DNA of 64,000 nucleotides from Paenibacillus sp. FSL H8-0548 (GCF_038630985.1 NZ_CP152049.1:4607501-4671500), one strand, 5' to 3'; numbered from the stretch's first letter, positions 53,558 to 63,177 are shown. A program made the numbers and translations. Notes: generated from the sequence alone by a model not told the origin.

Positions 53558-54721
53558 TTAGTTGGAATGTTTCTTTGCCAGCTCTTTGCGAACAACCGGC
53601 ATCACCTTCGCAGCGAATAATTCAATAGAAGTCGCTACTTTGGAGAAGGGAATGCCTCCAATATCGAACTGCGCCATAAACCTTGTATGGCCAAACAACT
53701 CATGCTGCGCCAAAATTTTCTGAACAATCAACTCCGGACTGCCTACCGCGAGTGCATTCACAGGACTTGCCAGCTGCTCGAAGCGTTCTCTTGACAGCTT
53801 CTCTCCTCGTTCTTTGCCACCCATAAATTCGTGCAAGTAATTCGCATAATAAGGATAATATTCATCCTTAGCCTGCTCCGTTGTATTGGCAATATAACCA
53901 TGGCTAGTTATCCCCACTTTAAGAGTGTCCCGCTTATGCCCTGCTTGTATGCCCGCAGTACGATAAACGTCAACAAGCGATTTGAAATACTCAGGATTGC
54001 CGCCAAGTATCGCAAGCGCCATTCCTGCTCCCAGACTGCCGGCCAGCTCAGCGCTCTGAGGAGTACCTCCTACACCAATCCATACCGGCAAACGAGCTTG
54101 AAGCGGACGAGGCGCAATTTCAGCATCGTTAAGCGCAGAACGAAAACGACCGCTCCAGGTCATTCGCTCGGTTTCATTGAGCTTTAGAAGCAGGTTGATT
54201 TTCTCATAAAATAGTTCCTTATAATCGCCGAGATCATAACCGAACAAAGGGAACGATTCTACATAGGCTCCCCGCCCAGCAATCATTTCTGCTCGTCCAT
54301 CGGACAGCAGGTCCAAAGAAGAGAAATCTTCAAAAACTCTTACCGGATCAGAGGTTCCAAGCACCGTAGTTGCACTAGTCAGCCGAATTTGTTTCGTTAC
54401 TTGAGCAATGGCTGCCAATACGACAGGAGGTGATGTTACAACGAAATCCAATCGATGATGCTCGCCTACTCCAAACACATTAATACCTGCCTCATCAGCA
54501 AGCTTCGCTGCTTCAATAATTTCTTTCATACGGTCTCTCGGGCTCAGAGAAGTACCATTTACTGGATCAGTGCTAAGATCGCCTAATGTATAAATGCCAA
54601 ATTCGAATTCTTCTATATGCTCCTTCGTTTTTAGACCATTAATCGTTGTTTCCTCTTTGATGACAAACACCGCTTTCGTCGATTTATATCGAAAGACGTA
54701 TGACGTCTTTATCCGAAACAC
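53558..54721 (-). CDS. LLM-class flavin-dependent oxidoreductase
   Basis: A luciferase-like monooxygenase of up to 387 aa. Family marks are FGIYTLGD at the start of the barrel, GVGEHHRLDF, TTVLGTSDPVRVFEDFSSLDLLSDGRAEMIAGRG (in part) and LPVWIGVGGTPQSAELAG. FMN or F420 may be used; the fold alone does not decide. The conserved region begins ~40 residues into the open frame, so the true start may lie near 54620. I see no convincing ATG with a ribosome binding site there; an ATT or GTG is possible. Monocistronic. Substrate unknown. Confidence 0.82.
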   Translation of the reverse strand: MFRIKTSYVFRYKSTKAVFVIKEETTINGLKTKEHIEEFEFGIYTLGDLSTDPVNGTSLSPRDRMKEIIEAAKLADEAGINVFGVGEHHRLDFVVTSPPVVLAAIAQVTKQIRLTSATTVLGTSDPVRVFEDFSSLDLLSDGRAEMIAGRGAYVESFPLFGYDLGDYKELFYEKINLLLKLNETERMTWSGRFRSALNDAEIAPRPLQARLPVWIGVGGTPQSAELAGSLGAGMALAILGGNPEYFKSLVDVYRTAGIQAGHKRDTLKVGITSHGYIANTTEQAKDEYYPYYANYLHEFMGGKERGEKLSRERFEQLASPVNALAVGSPELIVQKILAQHELFGHTRFMAQFDIGGIPFSKVATSIELFAAKVMPVVRKELAKKHSN

Positions 54722-54817
54722 TTAGTTACTTTACGTAAGTAATATTACATAAGTTATTAAGTTACGTCAAGTTAAACGGTCAGAAATTGGTTGCTTATCC
54801 CCTATTTAGCGTACGCA

Positions 54818-54857
54818 AATAAGGCTGAAACAAGTCTCGCTTGTTTCAGCCTTATTT
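54818..54857 (-). terminator. Terminator of the GH42 transporter operon
   Basis: AATAAGGCTGAAACAAG and its exact complement flank TCTCG; T runs follow on both strands. Confidence 0.93.
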
Positions 54858-54863
54858 TGTATT

Positions 54864-56861
54864 CTACTCTTCTATAATAAGTATGCCCCATGGTGCAAGG
54901 TTCAATTGCTGACCGGTTTCAACTGGGCTTTCCGTAAGCAGCTCTAGGCCCCCTTGATGCTGATATACGAGTGTGACAGCCGCATTCGAATAGTTAAAAT
55001 AATAACGTATGCGCTTCCCGCTCCTGTTCACACCTGTCTTAGTGATCATTGGAAAGGCTAGTTCTTGATTCACTTCCCAAAGCCCTGCAACTCGCAACAC
55101 GCGGCTCAGCGCCTCACGAACTACAGCTGCTCCCGGCATGCAGCCTATATAGGTTGCAGTACCTTCACCATATTGATTATGTGTGATTGCTGCATATTCG
55201 CCCCATTGCGAATGATCGTAATAGGCAAGCACCTCCGCAGTCGTCGGTATAATCAACTCCATCCAGGATTCAACCTGAGCATCCATACCATTTTCAGCGA
55301 TCAGCTTGCCTTTGAGTCCAACCTGATTTGGCTTTATGAACATGTTGTAGGATATGCCGCATGCCTCATGAATGATACCTGGCTGCACCGAGTCTCGAAC
55401 CTTAACGACCTCGTCCGTGAAGCCGCTCTTGAAGGTGTATACGACATGTCCGCCTGCGCGAACATATTCATTTAATCGTTCCAGATGCTCGGAAGCAGCG
55501 GAGTACAATGCAGGGACGATGATGAGCTTGTAATCATTCAGCGTCTTATACGACGGCTGAATGAAATCAACTTCAACATTCAATCCATACAATTCATCAT
55601 ATAGTGATCGGACCACATCATTGTACGTTTTGCCATCAGGCAGCTTAAACCATTCCATCGCAGAAAGTGCTTCATTGCTGACCATTACGGCAACTTGATT
55701 CGTTTTCCGCAGACCAACAAGCTTGCTGCTCAGTTTAGCGAAATCAGCACCGATCGTTTTGGCCTCGTTATAAACGGGGTTCGGCATAAAGTCATGGCTA
55801 AGCAATCCCTTCCAATACGTTTCGAATGAATTATGAATCGAATGCCAGTGCCAATAAGCAACCATGTTCGCTCCCGATGCAATATGACTGAAGGCTTGCA
55901 GCCGCAATTGACCGGGATACGGCGTCCAATTCGGGAAAGCCTGTGCTTGCGTCTCAAGCACCAAATAATTGTCATGTTTCAACGACCGCGTCATATCGCC
56001 CCCAAATGATATTTCAATGCCGGTTAAATCATCCTGCGAGGGATGATAAATATCTACACCTGCAATGTCGAAAGGCTCTGAAGCTGCAAAATGATCTACA
56101 GAAGGCTGAACACCGAATGAATAACCTCGCCATTCAAAATCAAAGTTTTGCGTTACGAATTGTCCAGGCTGCTTATATTCATTTACAAGACCCACTTGCC
56201 AGGATAAGAAGTTGTTGACGAGCTTTCGCTGAAATTTAGCGAACTCAGCACCAAGGCTGCCGTTAATTGTACCGACTACAGACGGGAATTCCTCCCAGCT
56301 ATTGATTCGGTTGCTCCAGTAATCCAGACCGAACATCCGATTTACACGCTCTAACGTTTCATACGTTTCTCGCATATACTTGACGAATTGCAGCTGAACA
56401 TTGGGCCCTGCCGTATCATAATGCTTCGTCTCATTATCCGTCTGATAGCCAATTACAGCTGGATGCTTGCTTACGCGGCTAATTAGCTTGCGAATAATTC
56501 TCTCCGAATAATAAAGATAGGCCGGATTGGTAATGTCCATAATTTGACGAGCCCCATACTTCCCTGGACCTCTAGGTGTAACCGCAAGCACATCTGGATG
56601 CTCCTTGATCATCCAAGCCGGCACTGCATAGGTGGGGGTTCCTACGATCACCGCTATTTCTGCCTGGTGCATCGCATCCAGCACCTTATCAACAGAAGAG
56701 AAATCAAATACGCCGTTTTGCGGCTCATGTGTGCTCCACGTTGATTCTGCAATTCGAACGACGTTGATGCCAGCCTCCTTCATCATTCGGATATCTTCAT
56801 CGAGACGCTCATAAGGCATATATTCATCGTAATAAGCAACGCCATACATCAATTTGTTCAT
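54864..56861 (-). CDS. GH42 beta-galactosidase
   Basis: A 665-aa cytoplasmic retaining beta-galactosidase. The acid/base is E144 in QTDNETKHYD and the nucleophile E303 in LVLETQAQAF. The opening GVAYYDEYMPYERLDEDIRM (20 residues) and the trimer-forming region typical of GH42 follow, and a C-terminal beta-domain ends LNLAPWGILIIEE. No signal peptide, so the substrate is imported, presumably by the ABC system of the same operon. GH42 enzymes of soil bacteria often act on galacto-oligosaccharides from pectic galactan or arabinogalactan rather than on lactose. It is the last gene of the operon. Confidence 0.92.
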   Translation of the reverse strand: MNKLMYGVAYYDEYMPYERLDEDIRMMKEAGINVVRIAESTWSTHEPQNGVFDFSSVDKVLDAMHQAEIAVIVGTPTYAVPAWMIKEHPDVLAVTPRGPGKYGARQIMDITNPAYLYYSERIIRKLISRVSKHPAVIGYQTDNETKHYDTAGPNVQLQFVKYMRETYETLERVNRMFGLDYWSNRINSWEEFPSVVGTINGSLGAEFAKFQRKLVNNFLSWQVGLVNEYKQPGQFVTQNFDFEWRGYSFGVQPSVDHFAASEPFDIAGVDIYHPSQDDLTGIEISFGGDMTRSLKHDNYLVLETQAQAFPNWTPYPGQLRLQAFSHIASGANMVAYWHWHSIHNSFETYWKGLLSHDFMPNPVYNEAKTIGADFAKLSSKLVGLRKTNQVAVMVSNEALSAMEWFKLPDGKTYNDVVRSLYDELYGLNVEVDFIQPSYKTLNDYKLIIVPALYSAASEHLERLNEYVRAGGHVVYTFKSGFTDEVVKVRDSVQPGIIHEACGISYNMFIKPNQVGLKGKLIAENGMDAQVESWMELIIPTTAEVLAYYDHSQWGEYAAITHNQYGEGTATYIGCMPGAAVVREALSRVLRVAGLWEVNQELAFPMITKTGVNRSGKRIRYYFNYSNAAVTLVYQHQGGLELLTESPVETGQQLNLAPWGILIIEE

Positions 56862-56913
56862 GAGATAAACCCCTTCTTTAATTCGATAATTTGCATTCGC
56901 ACCCTACTTGGAG

Positions 56914-57741
56914 CTAGCCTTTAATAGCCCCTTCAGCTATACCGTGCATAATAAATTTTTGAAAGAAAGAATAAATAATAATGACAGGGATTGCGGTCAG
57001 CACAAGTGCTGCCAGGATGAGCGACCATTCCTTGTTGTACTCACCAAACAATGTGTTTGTAGACAAGATAAGCGTATAGTTGCTTGTATCCGTCAGCATG
57101 AGCAGCGGCAGCAAGAAATCATTCCATATCCATAAAAAATCAAGAATCGCGATCGTGACCGTGATCGGCACAAGCAGCGGGAATATAATTTTGAAGAAGG
57201 TTTGATATTCATTACAGCCGTCGATTTGTGCAGCTTCCTCCAGCTCTCTCGGGATCGACTTCACAAAACCATGGTATAAGAAAATCGCCATATTGACGCC
57301 AAGGCCAATATATATGATTGCAAGCCCATACGTGCTGCCTTGTACCGACATCGTTTTGGCCATTCTAGTCAATGGGATCATAATCGAATGAAACGGAACG
57401 AGCATTGATGCGATAAATAAGAAGAAAATGAGATTGCTCAACCTTCCGGTAGTGCGAGAAAGCTTATAACCAGCCAATGAAGCACATAATACGATTCCTC
57501 CAATGCCAAGCACGGAGATAATGATCGAATTAAGCGTGCTGTTCAACAAATTAATTGCCTTGAACGCATCGACATAATTGTTGAAATTAATTTTTGTAGG
57601 CAGCGATAAGAACGAGCTGAACATCTCTCCTTGCGTCTTGAACGAATTAATAACCGCTAAGTAAATTGGGAAAAAGGAAATGGCGGCACAGATTGAAAGT
57701 ATAATGGTAATGAGAAAGGAGCTAGATTTTTTATTATTCAT
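56914..57741 (-). CDS. Carbohydrate ABC transporter permease (MalG-like)
   Basis: A 275-aa membrane protein with six helices. The ABC-permease EAA loop is ELEEAAQIDGCNEYQTFFKIIFPLL (around residue 165; EAAQIDG at its core). The C-terminus IMHGIAEGAIKG is the usual MalG/CUT1 ending. It overlaps the first permease gene by 4 bp (ATGA) and forms the translocation pore with it. No ATPase gene is present, so a shared MsmX-type ATPase encoded elsewhere is likely, as is common for CUT1 importers of Bacilli. Confidence 0.9.
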   Translation of the reverse strand: MNNKKSSSFLITIILSICAAISFFPIYLAVINSFKTQGEMFSSFLSLPTKINFNNYVDAFKAINLLNSTLNSIIISVLGIGGIVLCASLAGYKLSRTTGRLSNLIFFLFIASMLVPFHSIMIPLTRMAKTMSVQGSTYGLAIIYIGLGVNMAIFLYHGFVKSIPRELEEAAQIDGCNEYQTFFKIIFPLLVPITVTIAILDFLWIWNDFLLPLLMLTDTSNYTLILSTNTLFGEYNKEWSLILAALVLTAIPVIIIYSFFQKFIMHGIAEGAIKG

Positions 57742-58622
57742 GCTTCCACCTCTTTTCTCTTCATAACTTGAATTTGGATAAAGGTGAAAATTAAAATAAC
57801 GAGAAATAGAATGACCGACTTGGCACTCGCGTAGCCGTAACGGAAATTGTTCGAGAACGCTTCTTCGAATATATTCATCGTGATGACCTGCGTGCTTCGT
57901 CCTGGACCTCCGCCAGTCAAGCCGTATACAACCTCAAATACTTTAAAAGCACCGTTAAGTGTAAGGAAGAAACAAATCGTAATCGCATGTGTAATCATCG
58001 GCAGCGTGACATTGCGAAACGTTTGGAATGGAGATGCTCCATCAATCATTGCAGCTTCCTTTAAGCTTTGCGGAACGCCCTGCAAGCCTGCCAAATAAAT
58101 AATCATCATATATCCGACACCATTCCAAAGCGATACGATCAGAATGGAGAAAAAGCTAACCTTTGGATCCCCAATCCATGCTTGATCCAAGAAAGCAAAC
58201 GCTGTCTTCTCAGCTATCTGAGGCAATACTTGAGCGAATACAAACGTCCACATAAATGCGCTAATGATGGTGCTTATCATGTTCGGCATAAAAAATATAG
58301 TACGGAAAAAGCCTTTGCTTTTGCGGCGGGATTCTATAAAAACAGCCAGCAGCAAAGCAAATAGATTTTGTAGAACAACCATAAATACGACATACTTCAG
58401 AGTGAAAAACAAGGAGCCTACAAAATCGGGATCTTCGGCAAGCGCCTCGACAAAGTTTCCAAAGCCAATGAAGTCATAATCCCTATTTAAGCCATTCCAA
58501 TCGGTAAAGCTGTAAAACATGCCTCCGAGCGTTGGAATTAGCAAGAAGATGGCATACAAAATGAATGCAGGTCCAACAAACATTAATAATGAGATATACT
58601 TTTTGTAGCTCTTGACCGGCAT
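57738..58622 (-). CDS. Carbohydrate ABC transporter permease (MalF-like)
   Basis: A 294-aa membrane protein with six helices. The EAA loop is SLKEAAMIDGASPFQTFRNVTLPM (core EAAMIDGA). GGPGRSTQVITMNIFEEAF is a typical periplasmic/helix 5-6 region of sugar permeases. The frame opens 75 bp upstream at 58697, but that part codes for the intergenic hairpin and is not conserved. The ATG at 58622, behind AGGGGCGG, starts MPVKSYKKYISLLMF, a normal permease N-terminus. It pairs with the next permease in the operon. Confidence 0.9.
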   Translation of the reverse strand: MPVKSYKKYISLLMFVGPAFILYAIFLLIPTLGGMFYSFTDWNGLNRDYDFIGFGNFVEALAEDPDFVGSLFFTLKYVVFMVVLQNLFALLLAVFIESRRKSKGFFRTIFFMPNMISTIISAFMWTFVFAQVLPQIAEKTAFAFLDQAWIGDPKVSFFSILIVSLWNGVGYMMIIYLAGLQGVPQSLKEAAMIDGASPFQTFRNVTLPMITHAITICFFLTLNGAFKVFEVVYGLTGGGPGRSTQVITMNIFEEAFSNNFRYGYASAKSVILFLVILIFTFIQIQVMKRKEVEA

Positions 58623-58660
58623 AGTATCCGCCCCTCTCCTATTTGTCTCTACTAAGTAAA

Positions 58661-58700
58661 GGGATGAAGCGAAGATGGATGTTCTTCTCCACTTCATCCC
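58661..58700 (-). promoter_or_regulatory. Intercistronic hairpin between binding-protein and permease genes
   Basis: GGGATGAAG and CTTCATCCC pair across 22 nt and are followed only by TTTAC. This partial terminator or processing/stabilising stem is in the usual place for raising binding-protein expression over permease expression. Confidence 0.65.
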
Positions 58701-58713
58701 AAGCCAAAGGTCA

Positions 58714-60006
58714 TTATTTATTTACTTTGTTGTACGACTTCCAAGCTTTGTCAAGCGCTTTGATTACATCGTCCTGCGTTAATTGACCCGCATAATACGC
58801 TTGTAATCCTTTGCCAACCTCATCCTTCACGGATTGTGGAATAGCAGGATCTTGATAAGATTTCCCTTCTTTTACATAGACCATTGCATCATTTACCCAT
58901 GGATAGCTGTCATACGTGTGAACCGCCGAGATTGGATTAAACTTGAGTGCTTGGAAAAAGTCATTTGAAGCGGTGTCATCCAGTACATAATTGATAAAAT
59001 CGAGTGCAACCTCTTTGTTTTTGGTGCTCTTCGATACAGCCAAAGATGTTGAAGCACTTAGATTAATTAATGTCGCTTCTGGATTGTCATTGATAGGCAA
59101 TGCCGCTACTCCAAAATCAAGATCTGGATTTGATTTGAGAATCGTTTCCGCATACCATGGGCCTTGCAGCCACATCGCTCCTTTGCCCGTAGCGAACGCT
59201 GCCGCACCGTCATCGCCACCGACCTCAGTAGCTTTATCAGTACCGTTTGCATTAATTAGATCAAAGATATCGAACATCGCTTTCATTTCTGTAAAAGAGC
59301 CTTCATCCTTATTCATGCGGTCAATAAAATCAGCGTTTTCCGTATTGATTATTGCGCCTGCAGCAAGCGGCAGGACAAGCTGCGGTATCCATGATTCTTT
59401 GTACGACAGTACAAATGGCGAGATATTGTTCGCTTTCAGCTTCTCGACAACCGCTTTCATTTCAGTCAACGTTGTCGGCGGTGTGAGTTCGAGATCCGAA
59501 AACATCTTTTTGTTGTAGAGGTATCCCCACGATAAGGTTTCCAAAGGAACGGCAACTACTTTACCGTCTGTCGTTGTGACGGATGGTTTTACGCTATCCA
59601 AAAGCTTGCCAACAAACGGCTGATCCGATAAATCTTCCAGGTATCCCGCCTTATAGTAGGATGGAATTTCGTTTATCGCATGCAGTGCGAAAATATCCGG
59701 CGCATCGTTTGAAGCCAATCTCGTTTTTAAAATTTGCGCTGCGTTGTCTGCTGTCGGCATCTCTAGCTGAATCGAAACATCGATATTTTTTTCTGCTTTC
59801 TCTTTGGCAATAAAATCATTCACATATTTATCGTAGTGCTCCTTAAACCTTGGCTGAGCGATAAACATTTTGAGCTTGACGCTTTTCGCCTCTCCGACGT
59901 TTGGTGCTCCTTCTGCATCGCCCGAGTTGTTTGCGTTATTTCCGCAGCCAGCCAGCAAGGTTGTTGCAAGTACCGTGATCAGTAGACCTTTAATCATTTT
60001 TTTCAT
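58714..60006 (-). CDS. Carbohydrate ABC transporter substrate-binding lipoprotein (family 1)
   Basis: A 430-aa extracellular binding lipoprotein with lipobox LLAGC (Cys21) and an Asn/Gly-rich linker. The two-lobed solute-binding family 1 fold is seen in VKLKMFIAQPRFKEHYDKYVNDF (in part), DAPDIFALHA, GYLYNKKMFSDLELTPPTTLTEM and GKGAMWLQGPWY. The oligosaccharide ligand is not readable; linkage to a GH42 gene suggests a galactoside. It is the first and probably most abundant product of its operon, and cre and tandem regulator sites lie just upstream. Confidence 0.9.
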   Translation of the reverse strand: MKKMIKGLLITVLATTLLAGCGNNANNSGDAEGAPNVGEAKSVKLKMFIAQPRFKEHYDKYVNDFIAKEKAEKNIDVSIQLEMPTADNAAQILKTRLASNDAPDIFALHAINEIPSYYKAGYLEDLSDQPFVGKLLDSVKPSVTTTDGKVVAVPLETLSWGYLYNKKMFSDLELTPPTTLTEMKAVVEKLKANNISPFVLSYKESWIPQLVLPLAAGAIINTENADFIDRMNKDEGSFTEMKAMFDIFDLINANGTDKATEVGGDDGAAAFATGKGAMWLQGPWYAETILKSNPDLDFGVAALPINDNPEATLINLSASTSLAVSKSTKNKEVALDFINYVLDDTASNDFFQALKFNPISAVHTYDSYPWVNDAMVYVKEGKSYQDPAIPQSVKDEVGKGLQAYYAGQLTQDDVIKALDKAWKSYNKVNK

Positions 60007-60033
60007 TTCATTTGACCCCCCAGAAGCTTGTTT

Positions 60034-60047
60034 TGTTTACGCTTTCA
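60034..60047. promoter_or_regulatory. cre-like site of the GH42 transporter operon
   Basis: TGTTTACGCTTTCA (reverse TGAAAGCGTAAACA) matches the CcpA cre consensus with one mismatch, 28-41 bp before the binding-protein start. Confidence 0.6.
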
Positions 60048-60071
60048 TTGTATCTAAAATTTGAAAGCGTT

Positions 60072-60113
60072 TTATTGGACAGAATTAGACTCTTTTTATG
60101 GATAATTTTAAAC
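60072..60113 (-). promoter_or_regulatory. Tandem response-regulator sites at the transporter promoter
   Basis: TTATTGGACAGAATTAGAC (60072-60090) and TTTATGGATAATTTTAAAC (60095-60113) are direct repeats 23 bp apart. The same pair, with the same spacing, occurs at 63117-63158. They lie 66-107 bp before the binding-protein start, overlapping the last codons of the regulator gene. AraC-type regulators bind such head-to-tail sites at two-turn spacing. Confidence 0.7.
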
Positions 60114-61163
60114 CTCGCTATTTTTTCTCATCTCACCCGGAGCGATGCCAAAATGTTTTTTGAATACGCGGTAAAAATAAGTTAAATCCTCATACCCTGC
60201 CATTTCCGCAATCGTTTTGATCGGGATGCTCTCATCGAGCAGCCACTCCTTCGCTTTCACCATACGCAAATGCAGCAGATAGTCCGTTACATTACGGCCA
60301 AATTCCTGCTTGAACATCTTACTCAAATATTCCTTGCTTACGAAAAAGGCTCTTGCAAGCTGCTCTAACGTGACCGATTCCGTGTAATGCTCCTCCATAA
60401 AGTGTCTAACCTCATCCAAGTTCAGCTTATTTTTAAACTTCCGTCGCTGAATTAGCTGCTCTAATACATAGACATATTGCTGAGTGAGAAATTGCTTTGT
60501 ATTCGAGCTCGATTCCACTGCTTCTTGGGCATATAGCGCGGACAGACTTTCACTATCCTGTGAGTTCGCGTTCATAAGCTCCTTCAGCAGCAGAAGCAGC
60601 TCCTGCACAACCTGTTCTCTCATCGCGGAATTAATTGCTTCCTTAGTCTCAAGCTCCCTCATCATATGACCTAACGTAGTGGTTACACCTTCTAGGTTGA
60701 GGTCATTATAGTGAGACTTAAGCAACTGCTTATAGGTAGACAACGCATAAGAGAGATCCAAAGATAATGGACTGCGCTCAATAAGGGCTGTCTCCAGTAT
60801 TTTTTTGCAATTTAGTAGAGCTGCGTTCAGCTCCTTCGGGTCAACTGGCTTAAGCAAATAATCAATCGCTTTATTGCGAAGCGCATGCTTGGCATACTCA
60901 AAGTCATCATAGCCGCTAATGACAATCGTCAGGATTTGACTATGCCGTTCATTCAGCTGCTGCAGCAGCTGTACCCCATCGAGCCCAGGCATCCGCATAT
61001 CCGTAATAACAATTTGCGGCTGTAATTCCTCGGTTAGTCTAAGCGCCTCCTTCCCGTCCTCTGCTTCTCCTATAATGTGCATCCCAAGCTCCTGCCATTC
61101 ACCAAACGCTCTTATAATATCTCTTGTCCAGCTTTCATCATCCACAATTAATACATTAATCAT
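60108..61163 (-). CDS. YesN-type response regulator with AraC HTH domain
   Basis: A 351-aa response regulator: receiver domain (INVLIVDDESWTRDII, phospho-acceptor Asp in IVITDMRMPGLDG near residue 54, Lys in IDYLLKPVDP), a short central region (~125-240), and two AraC helix-turn-helix motifs (LARAFFVSKEYLSKMFKQEFG and MAGYEDLTYFYRVFKK). Its start overlaps the kinase stop by 4 bp. The adjacent downstream operon is the sugar importer with GH42, whose promoter carries tandem sites also found before the kinase gene; so it probably activates both. Confidence 0.9.
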   Translation of the reverse strand: MINVLIVDDESWTRDIIRAFGEWQELGMHIIGEAEDGKEALRLTEELQPQIVITDMRMPGLDGVQLLQQLNERHSQILTIVISGYDDFEYAKHALRNKAIDYLLKPVDPKELNAALLNCKKILETALIERSPLSLDLSYALSTYKQLLKSHYNDLNLEGVTTTLGHMMRELETKEAINSAMREQVVQELLLLLKELMNANSQDSESLSALYAQEAVESSSNTKQFLTQQYVYVLEQLIQRRKFKNKLNLDEVRHFMEEHYTESVTLEQLARAFFVSKEYLSKMFKQEFGRNVTDYLLHLRMVKAKEWLLDESIPIKTIAEMAGYEDLTYFYRVFKKHFGIAPGEMRKNSEV

Positions 61164-62935
61164 ACTGAGCCGCCTCCTGATTCCATCGGAATGGTTACCG
61201 TTACTGTCGTTCCTGCTCCTAGCTCGCTTTCAATGGAAACACCGAATGCCAAGCCAAAATGCATCTGGATGCGAGAAGCTACGTTTTGGATACCGATTCG
61301 ATTGCCATGCGTCCATAATTGACCATTTTGATTGTTCAAACGTCTCTGCAATTCACTAAGCTTGGATGCACTTATTCCTGCACCGTTATCTCTGATTTGA
61401 ATACGAATCGTATTTTGCACACAAGCTACTGCTAAATGGACTTGCCACTCGCCTGATTTGTTTTCTAAACCGTGGATAAAAGAGTTTTCAACTATTGGCT
61501 GCAGCGTCAGCTTCGGAATGGGACTGTTCATTGCATAATCATCCACGCTAATGGTGTAGATCAGCTTAGAAGAAAACCGCTGCTTCTGAATGAGCAAATA
61601 ATTGTTGAGATGATCCATCTCCGCCTTTAAGGTTGCAAGATCATTCGGATCTCGAATGATATATCGAAACATATCACTAAGCGAGCGAATAATTTCATAG
61701 CTCTCGATCGGTTTTTTCGTAAACAGCATGCTGCCTATCATTTGAAGTGTATTTTGCAAAAAATGCGGATTAATTTGCGCTTGAAGCGCCTTTAGCTCTG
61801 CTGTCTTCTTCTCCAGATTCATACTGTATTCCGTTTTAATATGCTCCCTTATGCGATAGGACATGTTATACAGCTTCGATTCAAGCAGGCCTATCTCGTC
61901 TACACGATTGGTTTGCACCAGCTCTGTATCTTTGATAATGCCAAGCCCTTGCATCGATCTTGCTAGTGTTACGATCGGCGTCGCTGTACGCCATGCCAGC
62001 CAAATAGCGATCAAGATGGACAATATAATAGATATGGCTCCGACAATAAGTCCAAAATGCATCGTAGACTGTGCGCTTTTGTTAATAAAACTTGTCGGTA
62101 TTATGGTCACCAGCTTTAAGCCCACTGGATCGATCGTATTATAGAAGACATATTCCATTGGTGTTTTGAAATAGCCTTGTCCATCCTCCATCTGCTGCAC
62201 TCGCGACATTATTTCCTGAGAGGGCTCTTCCCCAAAGGGCTGGTACATAATGCTTCCGTCTTCACCAGCGATCAATACTTTATGCTCCTCGCCTCTGCCA
62301 ATTAAATCAAGCGTTTGATCAAGCATCGACCACTGAATATTCAAGGAAATGCCGCCGAGCTTCTCCCGGTTTTCAAACCGATTAATGCTGCGAATAAGCT
62401 GGAATTGTCCATTTTCCACGTTGGACTGGATAACAAAATCCTTCTGCTGCTCAAATAGCTTATCATAGGGTGCTGGTACTCTTTGCGGAGTTTCGAGATC
62501 ATATTGCGAAGAACTTATCGTAAATAATTTGTTCGGCTCGCTTAAATAAAGCTCTGCACCGATAACCTGATTGCCTGCGGAATAAAATAAATTACTAAGC
62601 GTGTCCAAAACATTTTTTTGCGCCGCGAATTGATTATAGATGGTCGATCCTTCTACACTGAGCAGGTAATCATTGATATGCGGGCTGATTAACACGGTGT
62701 AAATCAAATTGTTTAATAGAGTGAATTGATCTTCCAAATAAACGCCTGTCCATTTCATATTGGAGAGGTTGGTACCGATCACTTCCGCCTCCATCGATTT
62801 GCGATTATTCTCAGCTGCAAGCAACGTTACTGCGACGATCGGCATGACGGATAATATAATCATCGTAAAAATCAATTTATTGCGAATGCTACGCCGAAAA
62901 GGATCGATCAGTTTACGTATAAGCTTGGCCAACAT
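61160..62935 (-). CDS. YesM-type sensor histidine kinase
   Basis: A 591-aa membrane sensor kinase. An N-terminal helix (~20-40), a ~250-residue extracytoplasmic dCache-like sensor, a second helix (~298-320), then HAMP (TATPIVTLARSM), the phospho-acceptor motif QINPHFLQNTLQMI and a HATPase_c domain (NSFIHGLENK, RDNGAGIS, RIGIQNV). HFLQNTL replaces the usual HFLFNTL, a mild variation. It forms a two-gene operon with the response regulator and probably senses the oligosaccharide imported by the neighbouring ABC system. Confidence 0.9.
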   Translation of the reverse strand: MLAKLIRKLIDPFRRSIRNKLIFTMIILSVMPIVAVTLLAAENNRKSMEAEVIGTNLSNMKWTGVYLEDQFTLLNNLIYTVLISPHINDYLLSVEGSTIYNQFAAQKNVLDTLSNLFYSAGNQVIGAELYLSEPNKLFTISSSQYDLETPQRVPAPYDKLFEQQKDFVIQSNVENGQFQLIRSINRFENREKLGGISLNIQWSMLDQTLDLIGRGEEHKVLIAGEDGSIMYQPFGEEPSQEIMSRVQQMEDGQGYFKTPMEYVFYNTIDPVGLKLVTIIPTSFINKSAQSTMHFGLIVGAISIILSILIAIWLAWRTATPIVTLARSMQGLGIIKDTELVQTNRVDEIGLLESKLYNMSYRIREHIKTEYSMNLEKKTAELKALQAQINPHFLQNTLQMIGSMLFTKKPIESYEIIRSLSDMFRYIIRDPNDLATLKAEMDHLNNYLLIQKQRFSSKLIYTISVDDYAMNSPIPKLTLQPIVENSFIHGLENKSGEWQVHLAVACVQNTIRIQIRDNGAGISASKLSELQRRLNNQNGQLWTHGNRIGIQNVASRIQMHFGLAFGVSIESELGAGTTVTVTIPMESGGGSV

Positions 62936-63075
62936 AGCTGCTGTGCACCTCCCTTTTCTCTTTCTACTTATAGCATAACCGAGTCGGGCGCAAAAAAACT
63001 AACGCCCCTAATAAAGCTGGCGTTAGTCGCTATGCTGCGGTTTCCATTCGATTCCTTACTGCAATCATATTTTTT

Positions 63076-63089
63076 TGTAAACGCTTTAA
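63076..63089. promoter_or_regulatory. cre-like site upstream of the kinase operon
   Basis: TGTAAACGCTTTAA matches the cre consensus with one mismatch (final CA is AA) and lies ~140 bp before the kinase start, just downstream of the tandem regulator sites. Confidence 0.45.
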
Positions 63090-63116
63090 TCATTATATCC
63101 TGACCATGTATAGGTA

Positions 63117-63158
63117 TTATTGGATAATATTAAACGTTTTTATTGGACTATTTTAAAC
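63117..63158 (-). promoter_or_regulatory. Tandem response-regulator sites before the kinase-regulator operon
   Basis: TTATTGGATAATATTAAAC (63117-63135) and TTATTGGACTATTTTAAAC (63140-63158) are direct repeats 23 bp apart, nearly identical to the pair before the ABC transporter operon. They indicate autoregulation. Confidence 0.7.
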
Positions 63159-63177
63159 CACCTGCAAAGGCGAACAC

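Noticed and set aside
58623..58697. N-terminal extension of the first permease (frame open to 58697)
   Set aside because: The extension is encoded by the intercistronic hairpin, and the ribosome binding site and conserved permease start both point to 58622.
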